A stretch of DNA of 64,000 nt, from the NCBI RefSeq assembly GCF_014196805.1, contig NZ_JACIEI010000003.1:248001-312000 (forward strand), read 5' to 3'. Shown in pieces: positions 28,947-39,089 of the stretch. The position numbers and the translations under genes were made by a program. How positions within the stretch are numbered: the stretch's first letter is position 1; each line of letters begins with the position of its first letter. The notes under the pieces are model-generated. The model had not been told where the DNA came from, made no database searches, and was given only the letters and a program-made list of their open reading frames with translations. The stretch comes from Sulfitobacter undariae. GTDB taxonomy: Bacteria > Pseudomonadota > Alphaproteobacteria > Rhodobacterales > Rhodobacteraceae.

Positions 28947-29561
28947 TTAGGTGGTTACAATTTTCACGCCCAGCAGGGCGAGCAGGCCGCCAAAGCTGCG
29001 GTCGATGATGGTTTTTAGTGAAATATAGGTGGTGCGGCTCTGTTCAAGCGCAAAGACCCTTGCCACAGACATGTTCCACACGGCTTCGTTCAGGAAAACC
29101 ACAACCAGTAATGCCATGTAAATCCAAAACGGGGCTTCTGGCGGGACGGTGCCGATGAAGATGGCCGAGAAAAGAACGGCGGGTTTGGGATTGGCCAATT
29201 GAGTGAATAGACCAAGGCGAAAAGCGCTGGCTGTAGTGCGCGGGGGGCGGTCACCCGTTTCGGTCTCTAGGGGCAAACTTGCGTCACGCCACATGGTATA
29301 ACCAAGCCAGAGCAAATAGGCCGCGCCGAAAATTTTAAGCGCCCAGAGCAATGCGGGGGCAACTTGAAACAATAGAGCCAGCCCGAACAGCGCCGCGGCA
29401 GCCCAGATCACTGCGCCTGCGCCGATGCCTGCCGCAAGGAAGGCCCCTGTACGGGGGCCTTCGGTCAGACCCGTGCGTGCTGATAGAATGACGGCGGGCC
29501 CTGGGCTGATGGCAGCCAGCAAATGCAGGAACGCCACCGTCAAAAATGCAGCCAGTGTCAT
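28947..29561 (-). CDS. LysE/RhtB family amino-acid exporter (second copy)
   Basis: Another 204-residue exporter, with the AISPGPAVILSARTGLTEG signature near residues 17-35 and about six membrane segments. It resembles its neighbour in length and motif order but differs clearly in sequence. Its ATG overlaps the fabI stop by four bases, so it is translated from the fabI message. Confidence 0.88.
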   Translation of the reverse strand: MTLAAFLTVAFLHLLAAISPGPAVILSARTGLTEGPRTGAFLAAGIGAGAVIWAAAALFGLALLFQVAPALLWALKIFGAAYLLWLGYTMWRDASLPLETETGDRPPRTTASAFRLGLFTQLANPKPAVLFSAIFIGTVPPEAPFWIYMALLVVVFLNEAVWNMSVARVFALEQSRTTYISLKTIIDRSFGGLLALLGVKIVTT

Positions 29562-30385
29562 TCGGCGTTGCCTTTACGTACAGGCGCTTCGATATCAGGC
29601 GCATCGACGGCTTTCATGCCCACGACATGATAACCCGCATCGACATGAAGGTTTTCACCTGTTGTGCCAGAACCAAGATCAGACAGCAGGAAGAGGGCGG
29701 ATTTACCGACTTCGTCGATGGTCACATTGCGGCGCAGCGGCGAATTGTACTCGTTCCACTTCATGATGTAGCGGAAATCACCGATGCCTGACGCTGCAAG
29801 CGTTTTGATCGGACCTGCTGAAATCGCGTTCACGCGGATTCCATCTTTGCCTAAATCTTCAGCAAGGTACTTCACAGATGCCTCTAAAGCAGCCTTTGCC
29901 ACGCCCATGACATTATAATGGGGCATTACTTTTTCTGCGCCATAATAAGTGAGGGTCAGGCAAGAACCGCCATTTTTCATCATTTTTTCGGCCCGCTGCA
30001 CAACGGCAGTAAAGGAATAGACCGAGATATCCATAGACAGGGCAAAGTTGCCGCGCGAGGTATCAACGTAGCGGCCGCGCAATTCATTTTTATCAGAAAA
30101 CCCAATGGCATGCACAATAAAGTCAATGTTATCCCAGCGTTCAGCCAGACCGGCGAAGAGGGCGTCGATGGAGGCTTCATCGCCCACATCGCAAGGCAAA
30201 ACAATGTCAGACCCCAGCTGCGCTGCCAGTGGCTCCACGCGCTTTTTCAGCGCATCCCCTTGAAAAGAAAAGGCAAGTTCGGCGCCGGCATCGGCAAGTT
30301 GACGGGCAATGCCCCAGGCAATTGATTTGTCGTTGGCCAATCCCATGATTAGCCCCCGCTTGCCCGCCATCAGGTTGTTTGACAT
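29558..30385 (-). CDS. fabI: Enoyl-[acyl-carrier-protein] reductase (NADH) FabI
   Basis: Final reduction of each fatty-acid elongation cycle, and the target of triclosan-type inhibitors. A short-chain-dehydrogenase-like fold with the early GLANDKSIAWGIA NAD-binding block and the catalytic Tyr-x6-Lys in TYYGAEKVMPHYNVMGVAKAA split across about residues 155-175. The start was set at the ATG at 30385 (MSNNLMAGKRG), which has GGAGA upstream, giving 275 residues; the longer frame is not supported. Confidence 0.95.
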   Translation of the reverse strand: MSNNLMAGKRGLIMGLANDKSIAWGIARQLADAGAELAFSFQGDALKKRVEPLAAQLGSDIVLPCDVGDEASIDALFAGLAERWDNIDFIVHAIGFSDKNELRGRYVDTSRGNFALSMDISVYSFTAVVQRAEKMMKNGGSCLTLTYYGAEKVMPHYNVMGVAKAALEASVKYLAEDLGKDGIRVNAISAGPIKTLAASGIGDFRYIMKWNEYNSPLRRNVTIDEVGKSALFLLSDLGSGTTGENLHVDAGYHVVGMKAVDAPDIEAPVRKGNAE

Positions 30386-30639
30386 TGCCGTGTTCTCCGT
30401 AAAAATATTTGTTCCGTACGGTTTACGCGATTGCCTGCTGGCCGACAAGTGAGCGTGCGCTATATCGTATTAGTCGGTCGTCTTTCGGGTTGCACAGGTT
30501 CGCCAGATGGTAGAATTAGAGAGTTGAAAGGTGACCTTACTATAAGTCACTTGAGGTAACTCCGCTTTTCAGAGAGACTTCTCGGAAGTATGGATATAAC
30601 GCGTGATGCGCTGCACTTGGATTTGAAGAGGAAAAGGGA

Positions 30640-31245
30640 ATGACCAACAACGACAACATCTTTTCTGGAGATGATCCATTTGAGCTAACACGCACTTGGT
30701 TGGCTGCGGCGACTGACGTGGAAGTAAATGACCCGAACGCAATCTCGCTGAGCACTGTAGATGCTGATGGCATGCCTAATGCGCGAGTGGTCTTGTTAAA
30801 AGGTATCGAGGACAACGCGTTTGTCTTCTATACCAACTACACAAGTGCAAAGGCAGTCGAGCTTGAGCAGTCTGGCAAAGCTGCATTTGTTATGCATTGG
30901 AAATCCCTGCGTCGTCAGGTGCGGGCGCGTGGTTTGATTAGCCGTGAAGATGGTGTAAAAGCAGATGAATATTATGCCTCTCGTTCGTTGATGAGCCGTT
31001 ATGGTGCTTGGGCATCGCGGCAATCTCAACCGCTTGAGAACCGCGACGCGCTGGAACTGGCTGTAAAGCAGGCGCAATCCGAGCAGGGGGGTGATCCGGC
31101 ACGGCCACCGTTTTGGGGTGGCTTTCGGTTGGTGCCGCTCGAAATGGAGTTTTGGGCAGATGGCGCTTCGCGTTTGCATGATCGGTTTCAATGGCGTCGT
31201 TCTGCTGTTGATAAACCTTGGGAAATTAAACGGCTAAATCCGTAA
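30640..31245 (+). CDS. pdxH: Pyridoxamine 5'-phosphate oxidase
   Basis: FMN-dependent oxidation of pyridoxine/pyridoxamine phosphate to PLP. The blocks [23 protein letters not shown] and [12 protein letters not shown] (FMN and substrate binding) and the C-terminal [10 protein letters not shown] are typical; 201 residues is normal. GGAAAAGGGA precedes the ATG. Two PLP aminotransferases, trp genes and HemA elsewhere in the window need the product or are PLP enzymes. Confidence 0.95.
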   Translation: MTNNDNIFSGDDPFELTRTWLAAATDVEVNDPNAISLSTVDADGMPNARVVLLKGIEDNAFVFYTNYTSAKAVELEQSGKAAFVMHWKSLRRQVRARGLISREDGVKADEYYASRSLMSRYGAWASRQSQPLENRDALELAVKQAQSEQGGDPARPPFWGGFRLVPLEMEFWADGASRLHDRFQWRRSAVDKPWEIKRLNP

Positions 31246-31327
31246 CCGTACCAGTGTGGCCAAGCGTTATTTTGGCATTGGAGCTTGAAATGCTCCTTCA
31301 TTTGATTTGAAAGACGGTGCGATTGTT

Positions 31328-31882
31328 ATGACGGAATCTGATGGGCAGAATACGGCCCTGATAAAAGTGACCGGTGAGGTCAAGTGGTTCGACCCAGTTA
31401 AGGGATTCGGCTTTGTCGTCTCTGATTCTGGGGGGGCTGATATTCTCCTCCATGTGAATGTATTGCGAAATTTCGGCCAAAGCTCGGTTGCGGATGGTGC
31501 GCGCATAGAATTGTTGACACATCAGACCGAGCGCGGCGTGCAAGCCGCATCGGTGGTGTCTATCACACCCCCTGAGGGCATGATGCCAACCCTACCAGAC
31601 ATTGTAGAGATGGACCGCGCCGAGATCGAGCGAAGCCCGCTTTTGCCTGCACGGATCAAATGGTTCGACAAGGGTAAGGGATTTGGGTTTGCAAATGCCT
31701 TTGGGCGCAGCGACGATGTGTTTGTGCATGTCGATGTGCTGCGTCAATCTGGGCTATCTGATCTGGCACCGGGCGAAGCAATTGCCATGCGTATCATAGA
31801 TGGCAAGAGAGGCCGGATGGCCGCAGAGGTACGCGCGTGGGAAACAGTCATTTCAACAGACGAAGAGTTATTGCAGGATTAG
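31328..31882 (+). CDS. Cold-shock protein with two CSD domains
   Basis: Single-stranded nucleic-acid binding protein of 184 residues with two cold-shock domains: GEVKWFDPVKGFGFVVSD (about 17-34) and ARIKWFDKGKGFGFANA (about 106-122), each with the RNP1-like KGFGF motif. The double-domain form is common in Rhodobacteraceae. The ATG at 31328 is preferred to a TTG at 31307. Its 3' end overlaps the DUF192 gene by 46 bases. Confidence 0.9.
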   Translation: MTESDGQNTALIKVTGEVKWFDPVKGFGFVVSDSGGADILLHVNVLRNFGQSSVADGARIELLTHQTERGVQAASVVSITPPEGMMPTLPDIVEMDRAEIERSPLLPARIKWFDKGKGFGFANAFGRSDDVFVHVDVLRQSGLSDLAPGEAIAMRIIDGKRGRMAAEVRAWETVISTDEELLQD

Positions 31883-32343
31883 GTGCTCTTGCTGTCGGGG
31901 CAGGGCCTCTGACAGCAAAAACACCACGCTACCGATGCCCTACGGGGCGTGTCACCATTCAGGGCGGGTTCGGCACTGCTGCATTTAATGTAGATGTTGC
32001 TGCTGATGTGGAAACCCGTGCCCGTGGTCTGATGTACGTCAAAGAAATGCCCCTGAGCCGTGGCATGCTGTTTGTCTACCCAGCCCCCCAATTACTCAGC
32101 TTTTGGATGCGAAATACGTTGATCGAGCTGGATATGCTCTTTCTCGATCGCTTTGGTGTGATCCAGAAGATTCATCACCGCGCGGTACCATTAAATGAAA
32201 CGCCGATCTCGGGCGGGGATCAATTGCTGACAGGCGTGTTGGAAATCAACGGTGGGTTGGCGAAAAGAATGGGCATCGCGCAGGGCGATATACTGCGCCA
32301 TCCGGCCTTTATCAGCCAGTCTGAACCTTGGTCGTGCAGTTAG
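31837..32343 (+). CDS. DUF192 family exported protein
   Basis: A 168-residue protein of the DUF192 family, whose function is unknown. An N-terminal signal with twin Arg (RRRVIAGLGALAVGAG, about 8-23) suggests Tat export. Conserved DUF192 blocks include TRARGLMYVKEMPLSRGMLFVY, split across about 61-82, and FWMRNTLIELDMLFLD. The GTG start at 31837 has AGAGGT six bases upstream and lies inside the cold-shock gene in another frame, so the two are translationally linked. Confidence 0.85.
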   Translation: MGNSHFNRRRVIAGLGALAVGAGPLTAKTPRYRCPTGRVTIQGGFGTAAFNVDVAADVETRARGLMYVKEMPLSRGMLFVYPAPQLLSFWMRNTLIELDMLFLDRFGVIQKIHHRAVPLNETPISGGDQLLTGVLEINGGLAKRMGIAQGDILRHPAFISQSEPWSCS

Positions 32344-32415
32344 AGTGAAATAGTTCATGCGAAAGGCAAATTATGCCTTTTCAATCCCGATAGGCTTCGC
32401 TAAAGAAGCGTTAGT

Positions 32416-32492
32416 CGGGGCGTGGCGCAGCCTGGTAGCGCACCTGTTTTGGGTACAGGGGGTCGGATGTTCGAATCATCTCGCCCCGACCA
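32416..32492 (+). tRNA. tRNA-Pro (anticodon TGG)
   Basis: Acceptor arms CGGGGCG (32416-32422) and CGCCCCG (32482-32488), a GCGC D-stem, an anticodon stem CCTGT/ACAGG with loop TTTGGGT (anticodon TGG), a T-loop TTCGAAT and an encoded CCA end form a full cloverleaf of 77 bases. Confidence 0.97.
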
Positions 32493-32513
32493 CTAAGAAA
32501 GACGATAACTCAT

Positions 32514-32553
32514 GTGGCCTCTTCGTGAATAGCGAGGAGGCCACAAGTCTTTT
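32514..32553 (+). terminator. Intrinsic terminator after tRNA-Pro
   Basis: GTGGCCTCTTCG pairs with CGAGGAGGCCAC (one G-U pair) around a seven-base loop, followed by AAGTCTTTT. Confidence 0.8.
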
Positions 32554-32633
32554 CAGCCTCTAGATGTACTTGTTTCTGCTGTGGGAATCGCCCGGGGTTT
32601 CGGGGCGGTCTTTTAGGTCACGGTGATCTCGAC

Positions 32634-32642
32634 TTATCCACA
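32634..32642 (+). promoter_or_regulatory. Perfect DnaA box upstream of nrdJ
   Basis: TTATCCACA matches the high-affinity DnaA box exactly. Only one is seen, so this is not an origin; control of nucleotide reduction by DnaA is known for E. coli nrdAB. Use here is inference. Confidence 0.45.
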
Positions 32643-33002
32643 TCTTGTGTCTTCTTTGTGTTTTAGGCCGAATTTTACCCAACTTGTTGTGGTGCGGATG
32701 TTACACGCATGTGACGCCTTCGGGCGAATTTGCATTTTTTTGCCGATGTGCCAAAAATATTTGCAGCGCGGTCAGAGCAAAGGAGGCCGCGTTAACGATT
32801 TCGGATTTTTTGATGCAGACGGTGGGGCGAGGTTGCTAGTCGTGCCATTTTAAAGCGTTTTTTGGACTCTCGAAAGATTAACCTTTTTGACAAGTCGCTT
32901 CAGTGAATCGCGTTGGGTCTTCGCACTCTTGATTAGACACTTCCGTCAACCGTTTAAAACAAATTTTAGTCTAATATATCCGTTGACCAAAGGGGGCCAT
33001 TT

Positions 33003-33048
33003 ACGCCAAATTGTGGAGGCTTACGGCAGTACCCACAATATGTAGTGG
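33003..33048 (+). promoter_or_regulatory. Tandem NrdR-type boxes at the nrdJ promoter
   Basis: CCACAATATGTAGTGG (33033-33048) fits the NrdR consensus acaCwAtATaTwGtgt at nearly all core positions. A weaker copy around CCAAATTGTGG (33003-33018) lies 30 bases upstream, the three-turn spacing expected for paired NrdR sites, and would overlap the -10 region that follows TTGACC at 32983. Confidence 0.65.
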
Positions 33049-33233
33049 TTGAACGCTATGCAGGTGTGTCGGGCAGCAGGATACAGGTAAACGGTCTATT
33101 TTTAATGGTTCCAGTGAGTCGCAGTCGGGTTTTTAAAGCCCCGAGCACTGCGATTGTGTGTTTTGCAAAATGTTTGAGGTTGGGCGCGCAAGGCACGTCT
33201 GTGAATTTTAACGCTGGAAAACGGGACGGCGCG

Positions 33234-36200
33234 ATGAGAATTGAACGTAGATTTACCACTCAAGGAAAAGATGCATACGCGGATCTGAATTTTGTGAGCA
33301 CAGTCTCCGAAATTCGTAACCCAGACGGCTCTATTGTTTTTCACCTCGATAACGTCGAGGTGCCAAAGTCATGGAGCCAAGTGGCCTCTGACGTCATCGC
33401 ACAGAAATATTTCCGCAAAGCGGGTGTCCCAGCCGAATCCAAACGCGTGAAAGAAAAAGGCGTACCAGAATTCTTGTGGCGCTCTGTTCCTGTTGAGGGC
33501 ACCGAGATGGGCGGCGAGACATCTTCCAAACAAGTGTTTGACCGTTTGGCAGGCGCTTGGGCCTATTGGGGCTGGAAAGGTGGCTACTTCACCACAGAAG
33601 AAGATGCGCGCACCTATTACGACGAAATGCGTCACATGCTGGCCTCTCAGCGCGCTGCGCCCAATTCTCCACAGTGGTTTAACACAGGGCTGCACTGGGC
33701 CTACGGCATCGACGGCCCTGCGCAGGGTCACTATTATGTGGATCACAAGTCAGGCAAACTGACACGCTCTACTTCTTCTTACGAACACCCCCAACCGCAC
33801 GCCTGTTTCATCCAATCTGTGGCCGATGATCTGGTTGGCGATGGCGGCATCATGGACCTTTGGGTGCGCGAAGCGCGTCTGTTCAAATATGGCTCCGGTA
33901 CGGGTACGAACTTCTCAAGCCTGCGCGGCGCAGGAGAGAACCTGTCTGGCGGTGGTAAATCATCGGGTCTGATGGGGTTCTTGAAAATAGGTGACCGCGC
34001 TGCGGGCGCGATCAAGTCTGGCGGCACCACACGGCGTGCGGCGAAAATGGTGATCGTTGATGCAGACCACCCGGATATTGAAGACTTCATCAACTGGAAG
34101 GTGATCGAAGAGCAAAAAGTGGCAAGTATTGTCGCGGGCTCCAAGATGCACGAACAGAAGTTGAACCTGATCTTTAAGGCCATCGCGGCGTGGGACGGTC
34201 TGGCAGTAGACGCCTATGATCCCACCAAAAACGAACAACTTAAAGACGCGATCCGTTCGGCCAAAAAGGTCGCCATCCCCGAGACATACGTGAAGCGCGT
34301 GCTGGATTATGCCAAACAGGGCCACACCAGCATCGAATTCCCCAGCTACGATACCGATTGGGATAGCGAGGCCTATAGCTCTGTCTCCGGTCAGAACTCC
34401 AACAACTCGATCCGCGTCACGGATGCCTTCCTGAAAGCTGTCGAAGCTGATGGTGATTGGGAACTTCTGGACCGCACCACCGGCAAGGTTTCCAAAACCA
34501 TTCGCGCCCGTGATTTGTGGGATCAGGTTGGCCATGCCGCTTGGGCCTGTGCCGATCCGGGCATCCAGTACCACGATACAGTGAATGACTGGCATACATG
34601 CCCAGAAGATGGTGCGATCCGTGGGTCCAACCCGTGTTCGGAATATATGTTCCTTGATGACACGGCGTGTAACCTTGCTTCTATGAACTTGCTGACCTTC
34701 CTGAAGGACGGTGAATTCCAAGTCGAAGACTACATGCACGCCTCGCGTCTGTGGACCGTGACGCTGGAAATCTCGGTGATGATGGCGCAATTCCCGTCCA
34801 AGGAAATCGCGCAGCGGTCATATGACTTCCGCACGCTGGGTCTGGGCTATGCCAACATTGGTGGCCTGCTGATGAACATGGGCTTCAGCTATGACAGTGA
34901 CGAGGGGCGGGCGCTGTGTGGTGCGCTCACCGCGATTATGACTGGTGTTGCCTATGCAACCTCTGCCGAAATGGCGGGCGAGTTGGGTCCGTTCCCTGGT
35001 TACAATAAAAACGCGGCGCATATGTTGCGTGTGATGCGCAATCACCGCAACGCAGCCCATGGCAACACGGACGGGTATGAGAAGCTGGCGATCAAACCGC
35101 TGGCGCTGGATCATGCCAATTGCCCGCAAGCGGGTCTGGTCGATGTGGCAATGTCTACATGGGACGAAGCGCTGGCCATGGGGGAAAAGCACGGCTACCG
35201 CAATGCGCAGACCTCCGTAATCGCGCCTACAGGCACAATTGGTCTGGTGATGGATTGTGACACTACTGGGATCGAACCTGACTTTGCGCTGGTGAAATTC
35301 AAGAAACTCGCGGGCGGTGGTTACTTTAAAATCATCAACCAATCGGTTCCTGCGGCACTGGAAAAGCTCGGTTACGGTTCTGCTCAGATCGAAGAAATCA
35401 TTGCTTATGCGGTTGGCCACGGATCTATCGGTAATGCACCGGGGATCAACCATACCATTCTGATGGGACATGGCTTTGGTCCTGCTGAACTGGAGAAGGT
35501 AGACGCGGCGCTGGCCTCGGCCTTTGATATCCGCTTTGTGTTCAACCAATGGACATTGGGGCAGGATTTCTGCACCAATGTTCTGGGTATTCCCGCAGCC
35601 AAGCTGAACGATCCGACGTTTGATTTGCTGAAATCCCTTGGTTTCTCCAAGAAAGATGTCGACGCGGCCAATGACCATGTCTGCGGCACCATGACACTGG
35701 AAGGCGCACCGCACCTGAAAGAAGAGCATTACGCGATCTTTGACTGTGCCAATCCTTGTGGCAAAAAAGGCAAACGCTATTTGTCGGTGAACAGCCACAT
35801 TTACATGATGGCCGCCGCGCAATCTTTCATCTCGGGTGCGATCTCCAAGACGATCAACATGCCGAATGATGCCACCATCGAAGATTGCCAAAAAGCCTAT
35901 GAGCTGTCTTGGTCTTTGGGCATCAAAGCCAACGCGCTTTACCGTGACGGATCGAAACTGTCGCAGCCTTTGGCGGCCGCTCTGGTCGAGGATGATGATG
36001 ATGCCGCAGAAACGCTTGAAAGTGGCTCAAACCACGAGAAGGCTCTCGTGTTGGCCGAAAAAATCGTTGAGAAAGTCGTCATAAAAGAGATCATCAAATC
36101 GCACCGCGAAAAGATGCCTCAGCGCCGCAAAGGCTATACCCAAAAGGCGAATGTAGGGGGGCACAAAGTCTACCTGCGCACAGGTGAGTACACAGACGGC

Positions 36201-36878
36201 TCTTTGGGCGAAATCTTTATCGACATGCACAAAGAGGGTGCGGGTTTCCGTGCCATGATGAACAACTTTGCCATCGCTGTGTCTGTGGGTCTGCAATACG
36301 GCGTACCGTTGGAAGAATTTGTTGATGCGTTCACCTTCACCAAGTTCGAACCTGCAGGGATGGTACAAGGCAATGACAGCATCAAATCAGCGACCTCGAT
36401 CCTTGATTACATCTTCCGCGAGCTTGCTGTCAGCTATCTGGACCGTACCGATCTGGCCCATGTGAAACCTGAAGGCGCGTCATTTGACGATCTGGGGCGT
36501 GGCGAAGAAGAAGGTGTGGCGAATGTCGCCGAGATTTCCGAAAGCGCTGCAGCCAAGTCGCTGGAAGTGCTCAAGCAGATCACCTCACCCGGATACCTGC
36601 GCAACCGCTTCCCGCAAAGCCTGACAGTCTTCCAAGGCGGTCAGCCCGGGCCTGTGGCTGCACTGCGTCCCAAAGGCGACGGGGGCGTTGCAGTGGCGTC
36701 AGCCAGCACAAGTACAACGGCCATTTCCTCGGGTGCGGTTACGATGGACAACCGGACCAAAGCCAAGATGCAAGGCTATGAAGGCGAGGCTTGCGGCGAA
36801 TGCGGCAACTACACATTAGTGCGTAACGGCACTTGCATGAAGTGCAACACCTGCGGTGGCACATCGGGCTGTAGCTGA
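33234..36878 (+). CDS. nrdJ: Adenosylcobalamin-dependent ribonucleotide reductase (class II)
   Basis: Makes deoxyribonucleotides with or without oxygen, using coenzyme B12 as radical source. The start was set at the ATG at 33234 ([13 protein letters not shown]), giving 1214 residues, the usual length of the long alphaproteobacterial form. The catalytic-site blocks [21 protein letters not shown] (in two parts near 465-485), [16 protein letters not shown] and the C-terminal Cys-rich tail ([16 protein letters not shown]) for thiol exchange or metal binding are present. A class II enzyme explains the need for cobalamin synthesis genes such as cobK. Confidence 0.96.
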   Translation: MRIERRFTTQGKDAYADLNFVSTVSEIRNPDGSIVFHLDNVEVPKSWSQVASDVIAQKYFRKAGVPAESKRVKEKGVPEFLWRSVPVEGTEMGGETSSKQVFDRLAGAWAYWGWKGGYFTTEEDARTYYDEMRHMLASQRAAPNSPQWFNTGLHWAYGIDGPAQGHYYVDHKSGKLTRSTSSYEHPQPHACFIQSVADDLVGDGGIMDLWVREARLFKYGSGTGTNFSSLRGAGENLSGGGKSSGLMGFLKIGDRAAGAIKSGGTTRRAAKMVIVDADHPDIEDFINWKVIEEQKVASIVAGSKMHEQKLNLIFKAIAAWDGLAVDAYDPTKNEQLKDAIRSAKKVAIPETYVKRVLDYAKQGHTSIEFPSYDTDWDSEAYSSVSGQNSNNSIRVTDAFLKAVEADGDWELLDRTTGKVSKTIRARDLWDQVGHAAWACADPGIQYHDTVNDWHTCPEDGAIRGSNPCSEYMFLDDTACNLASMNLLTFLKDGEFQVEDYMHASRLWTVTLEISVMMAQFPSKEIAQRSYDFRTLGLGYANIGGLLMNMGFSYDSDEGRALCGALTAIMTGVAYATSAEMAGELGPFPGYNKNAAHMLRVMRNHRNAAHGNTDGYEKLAIKPLALDHANCPQAGLVDVAMSTWDEALAMGEKHGYRNAQTSVIAPTGTIGLVMDCDTTGIEPDFALVKFKKLAGGGYFKIINQSVPAALEKLGYGSAQIEEIIAYAVGHGSIGNAPGINHTILMGHGFGPAELEKVDAALASAFDIRFVFNQWTLGQDFCTNVLGIPAAKLNDPTFDLLKSLGFSKKDVDAANDHVCGTMTLEGAPHLKEEHYAIFDCANPCGKKGKRYLSVNSHIYMMAAAQSFISGAISKTINMPNDATIEDCQKAYELSWSLGIKANALYRDGSKLSQPLAAALVEDDDDAAETLESGSNHEKALVLAEKIVEKVVIKEIIKSHREKMPQRRKGYTQKANVGGHKVYLRTGEYTDGSLGEIFIDMHKEGAGFRAMMNNFAIAVSVGLQYGVPLEEFVDAFTFTKFEPAGMVQGNDSIKSATSILDYIFRELAVSYLDRTDLAHVKPEGASFDDLGRGEEEGVANVAEISESAAAKSLEVLKQITSPGYLRNRFPQSLTVFQGGQPGPVAALRPKGDGGVAVASASTSTTAISSGAVTMDNRTKAKMQGYEGEACGECGNYTLVRNGTCMKCNTCGGTSGCS

Positions 36879-37020
36879 TCAGATAACTGCGGTGGCCAGC
36901 CAAAGTGCAGGCCGCCGTACACGAGACCCAGAGCAGGTGCGCTTGCTCTGTGCTTTGGACAGGCCACAGGCATAAAACAAACCGAGCGGTGAACCAACTG
37001 AGCCTGATCCAAAGAAACTA

Positions 37021-37049
37021 AGGGGCGCCCCAGTGGCGCCCCCTTTTTT
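37021..37049 (+). terminator. Intrinsic terminator of nrdJ
   Basis: AGGGGCGCC and GGCGCCCCCT form a stem around CCAGT, followed by a T-run of six. It lies about 140 bases after the nrdJ stop. Confidence 0.88.
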
Positions 37050-37141
37050 ATGCGCAAGGAGTGTAGCAGGACAGCCTGTAACCAGAGTAACCCTATTTGA
37101 GGATGATGGTCATTGCCTAAACATTGAGGCATGGAGGGGAC

Positions 37142-37570
37142 ATGTTTACATATTTAGTTCTTTTCGCCTCCGCCCTAATTGCCGCCACAATCCTGCCGAT
37201 GCAGTCCGAGGCGGTTCTGACGGGTTTGTTGTTGTCGGGAGGCCGCTCTGTAGCGGTTTTGCTGGCGGTGGCGACTGTGGGAAATGTGCTGGGCGCCGTG
37301 ATCAACTGGTATTTGGGGCGCTCTGTACTGCGGTTTCGTGAGAAACGGTGGTTTCCTGCGTCGGATGCGCAGCTGGCGCGGGCGCAGGGCTGGTATCAGC
37401 GGTACGGGCGATGGTCATTGTTGGGCAGTTGGCTGCCGCTGGTCGGTGACCCGCTGACGGTGGTGGCAGGTGTGATGCGTGAACCTTTGTTGCCTTTTGT
37501 GGTGCTGGTCACAGTGGCCAAAGGCGGCAGGTATCTGGCCCTGACCGCAGCTGTGCTGAGCTGGGGATGA
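37142..37570 (+). CDS. YqaA family inner-membrane protein (VTT/DedA-related)
   Basis: A 142-residue membrane protein with about four hydrophobic segments, a GRSVLRF and GSWLPLVGDPLTVVAG motif, fitting the small YqaA branch of the SNARE-associated/DedA superfamily. DedA-type proteins move lipid carriers, but YqaA function is not known. The ATG at 37142 has GGAGGGG directly upstream; a TTG at 37124 is the alternative. It converges on soxT, with four bases between the stop codons. Confidence 0.82.
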   Translation: MFTYLVLFASALIAATILPMQSEAVLTGLLLSGGRSVAVLLAVATVGNVLGAVINWYLGRSVLRFREKRWFPASDAQLARAQGWYQRYGRWSLLGSWLPLVGDPLTVVAGVMREPLLPFVVLVTVAKGGRYLALTAAVLSWG

Positions 37571-37574
37571 CGGA

Positions 37575-38630
37575 TTAGATTTTTGGCGAAAAGCCCCAGA
37601 TCAATTGCCGCAGACCAAGGGCAGCGCCCGCCATAATGCTCAGCAATGTCACAGGTGCGCTAAAGGCCAATACGGAAAAACCGGATAACCCTTGCCCGAC
37701 ACTGCACCCGACTGCCACAACCGCGCCCATGCCCATCAGCGCCGCACCAAGGATTTGACGGCGTAATTCGCGCGGATCATCACAGGCCTCCCAGCGGAAC
37801 TGACCTTTGATGAGGCAGCCAATAAACGCACCCAATACAACACCCGCAACTGAACCGGTGCCAAAGCTGATCGTGTTGCCAGAGGATGTCATGACATAAA
37901 GGATTGTCTCGCCCAGCGGGGCAGAGAAGGTATGGCTGAGCACGGGGGTTGCTTCATAGCCGTGGCTGGACACCCATTGCGTGCCAACCCAGCCCGTGAC
38001 AATCGCGGCCCCTGCAACAGCGCCCCAGAAGATGTAGGAAGGCGACGCGCGCAAGGAGCGGCTGAGCAATGTTGCGGCAAGGATGAGAGCGCCGATGGAG
38101 ATGCCCACGGCCTCAAAAGAGAGGCCCGTTAATCGTGCCACCATCTGTGCGATGCCGGGCGGTGTTGTTGTGTAGACCGTGTCGCCAAACGCCCAAAGCC
38201 GCAGCGCGGATAGGGGGCCGCCCAAAGTGACATAGGCCGAAATGCCCATGATCATGACAATGAGCAGCGATCGCAGATCACCGCCGCCCAGCCGCGCCAA
38301 TGCGCCATAGCCGCAATTGCCTGCCAGTGCCATGCCATAGCCAAAGACCACACCACCAAAGACGCTGGCCGCTGGGTTCCACACACGGTTGAGGTAGAAG
38401 GATTGCTCAAGGTTGAGAAGGCCCGCCGCCGACAGCCAGAAGGTGCCGATCACCGATACACCGATCGCAACGCCCCACATCCGCAGGCGCAGGGGGTTTT
38501 GACCATAGAACAGGTCTTCGATGGCGCCAAGGGTGCAAAAGCGCCCCATGCGTGCAGCAAGTCCCAACAGGATGCCGCCAAACAGTCCCATAAGGGCAAC
38601 CAATGCAGGATCAGATAAGTGGCTGTTCAT
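37575..38630 (-). CDS. soxT: Sulfur-compound permease of the YeeE/YedE family (SoxT)
   Basis: A 351-residue membrane protein with about ten hydrophobic helices and the Cys-containing repeats of the YeeE/YedE (Sulf_transp) family: RFCTLGAIED (Cys32), GNCGYGAL and AVGCSVGQGLSG. Relatives import thiosulfate or sulfur-containing ions. Its place downstream of soxS-soxR matches the soxT gene of Pseudaminobacter and roseobacters, so it likely moves a sulfur signal or substrate. It is the last gene of the leftward unit. Confidence 0.88.
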   Translation of the reverse strand: MNSHLSDPALVALMGLFGGILLGLAARMGRFCTLGAIEDLFYGQNPLRLRMWGVAIGVSVIGTFWLSAAGLLNLEQSFYLNRVWNPAASVFGGVVFGYGMALAGNCGYGALARLGGGDLRSLLIVMIMGISAYVTLGGPLSALRLWAFGDTVYTTTPPGIAQMVARLTGLSFEAVGISIGALILAATLLSRSLRASPSYIFWGAVAGAAIVTGWVGTQWVSSHGYEATPVLSHTFSAPLGETILYVMTSSGNTISFGTGSVAGVVLGAFIGCLIKGQFRWEACDDPRELRRQILGAALMGMGAVVAVGCSVGQGLSGFSVLAFSAPVTLLSIMAGAALGLRQLIWGFSPKI

Positions 38631-38673
38631 CTTGTGCAGGCTAAGTGGCGGCTGCTAGAGGCAGGGCGCGTGA

Positions 38674-39009
38674 TCATTTGTCTCGGCAAAACAGATCATA
38701 GACAACTTCCATGATTTGTTTGGGGCGGTCATCTGCCAGACTGTAATAAATCGCTTTGCCGTCACGGCGCGGCGTGACCAACCCCTCCAAGCGCAGGCGC
38801 GATAGCTGCTGTGACACGGCCGCCTGACGGGCCGACAACAGCTCTTCCAACTCGGTCACGGATTTCTCGCCCGAGGCCAGATGGCACAGGATCATCAGGC
38901 GCCCTTCATGGCTGATCGCTTTGAGGAAATTGGAGGCCTCGACAGCGCTGGCGGCCATTTTATCCATGTCTTCTGCGCACATGTTCAAATCGAATACAGG
39001 TAGTCCCAT
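38674..39009 (-). CDS. soxR: ArsR/SmtB family sulfur-responsive repressor SoxR
   Basis: Winged-helix repressor of the sox genes (not the E. coli redox SoxR). It has the ArsR fold with the recognition helix around RQAAVSQQLSRLRLEGLV (about 61-78). Cys42 and Cys108 occupy the places of the two persulfide-sensing cysteines of SqrR/BigR proteins, and Cys11 matches the third. Target sites are proposed between soxS-soxV and soxW-soxX. It is cotranscribed with soxS and soxT. Confidence 0.93.
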   Translation of the reverse strand: MGLPVFDLNMCAEDMDKMAASAVEASNFLKAISHEGRLMILCHLASGEKSVTELEELLSARQAAVSQQLSRLRLEGLVTPRRDGKAIYYSLADDRPKQIMEVVYDLFCRDK

Positions 39010-39089
39010 CGTTTCCCCGTTTTAAGTATTGTGATTGGCTGTGTCAGCCTGATCATAATGTTTTGTTTTATATGGCATATCAGCGGCCA

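Larger units (their letters stand above)
32554..33233 (+). promoter_or_regulatory. Long nrdJ upstream region and leader
   Basis: Apart from the tRNA terminator, no gene is supported in the 741 bases between tRNA-Pro and nrdJ. The region holds a DnaA box (32634-32642), a TTGACC -35-like element (32983-32988), two NrdR-type boxes, and a leader of about 200 bases with a hairpin at 33120-33152 (CGCAGT/ACTGCG with inner CGGG/CCCG). No cobalamin-riboswitch core is recognisable although nrdJ encodes a B12 enzyme. Several GANTC sites (CcrM targets) occur. Confidence 0.55.

Noticed and set aside
32634..32642. Replication origin suggested by the DnaA box
   Set aside because: Only one box is seen and no cluster of boxes, AT-rich unwinding block or origin-type neighbour genes is present.
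32623..32853. Possible 76-residue protein upstream of nrdJ
   Set aside because: No ribosome site, no family signal, and the region contains control elements; composition is not coding-like.
34818..35891. Long minus-strand open frame (357 codons) opposite nrdJ
   Set aside because: It lies inside the conserved nrdJ coding sequence, has no recognisable motif and no ribosome site. It is a GC-rich antisense shadow.
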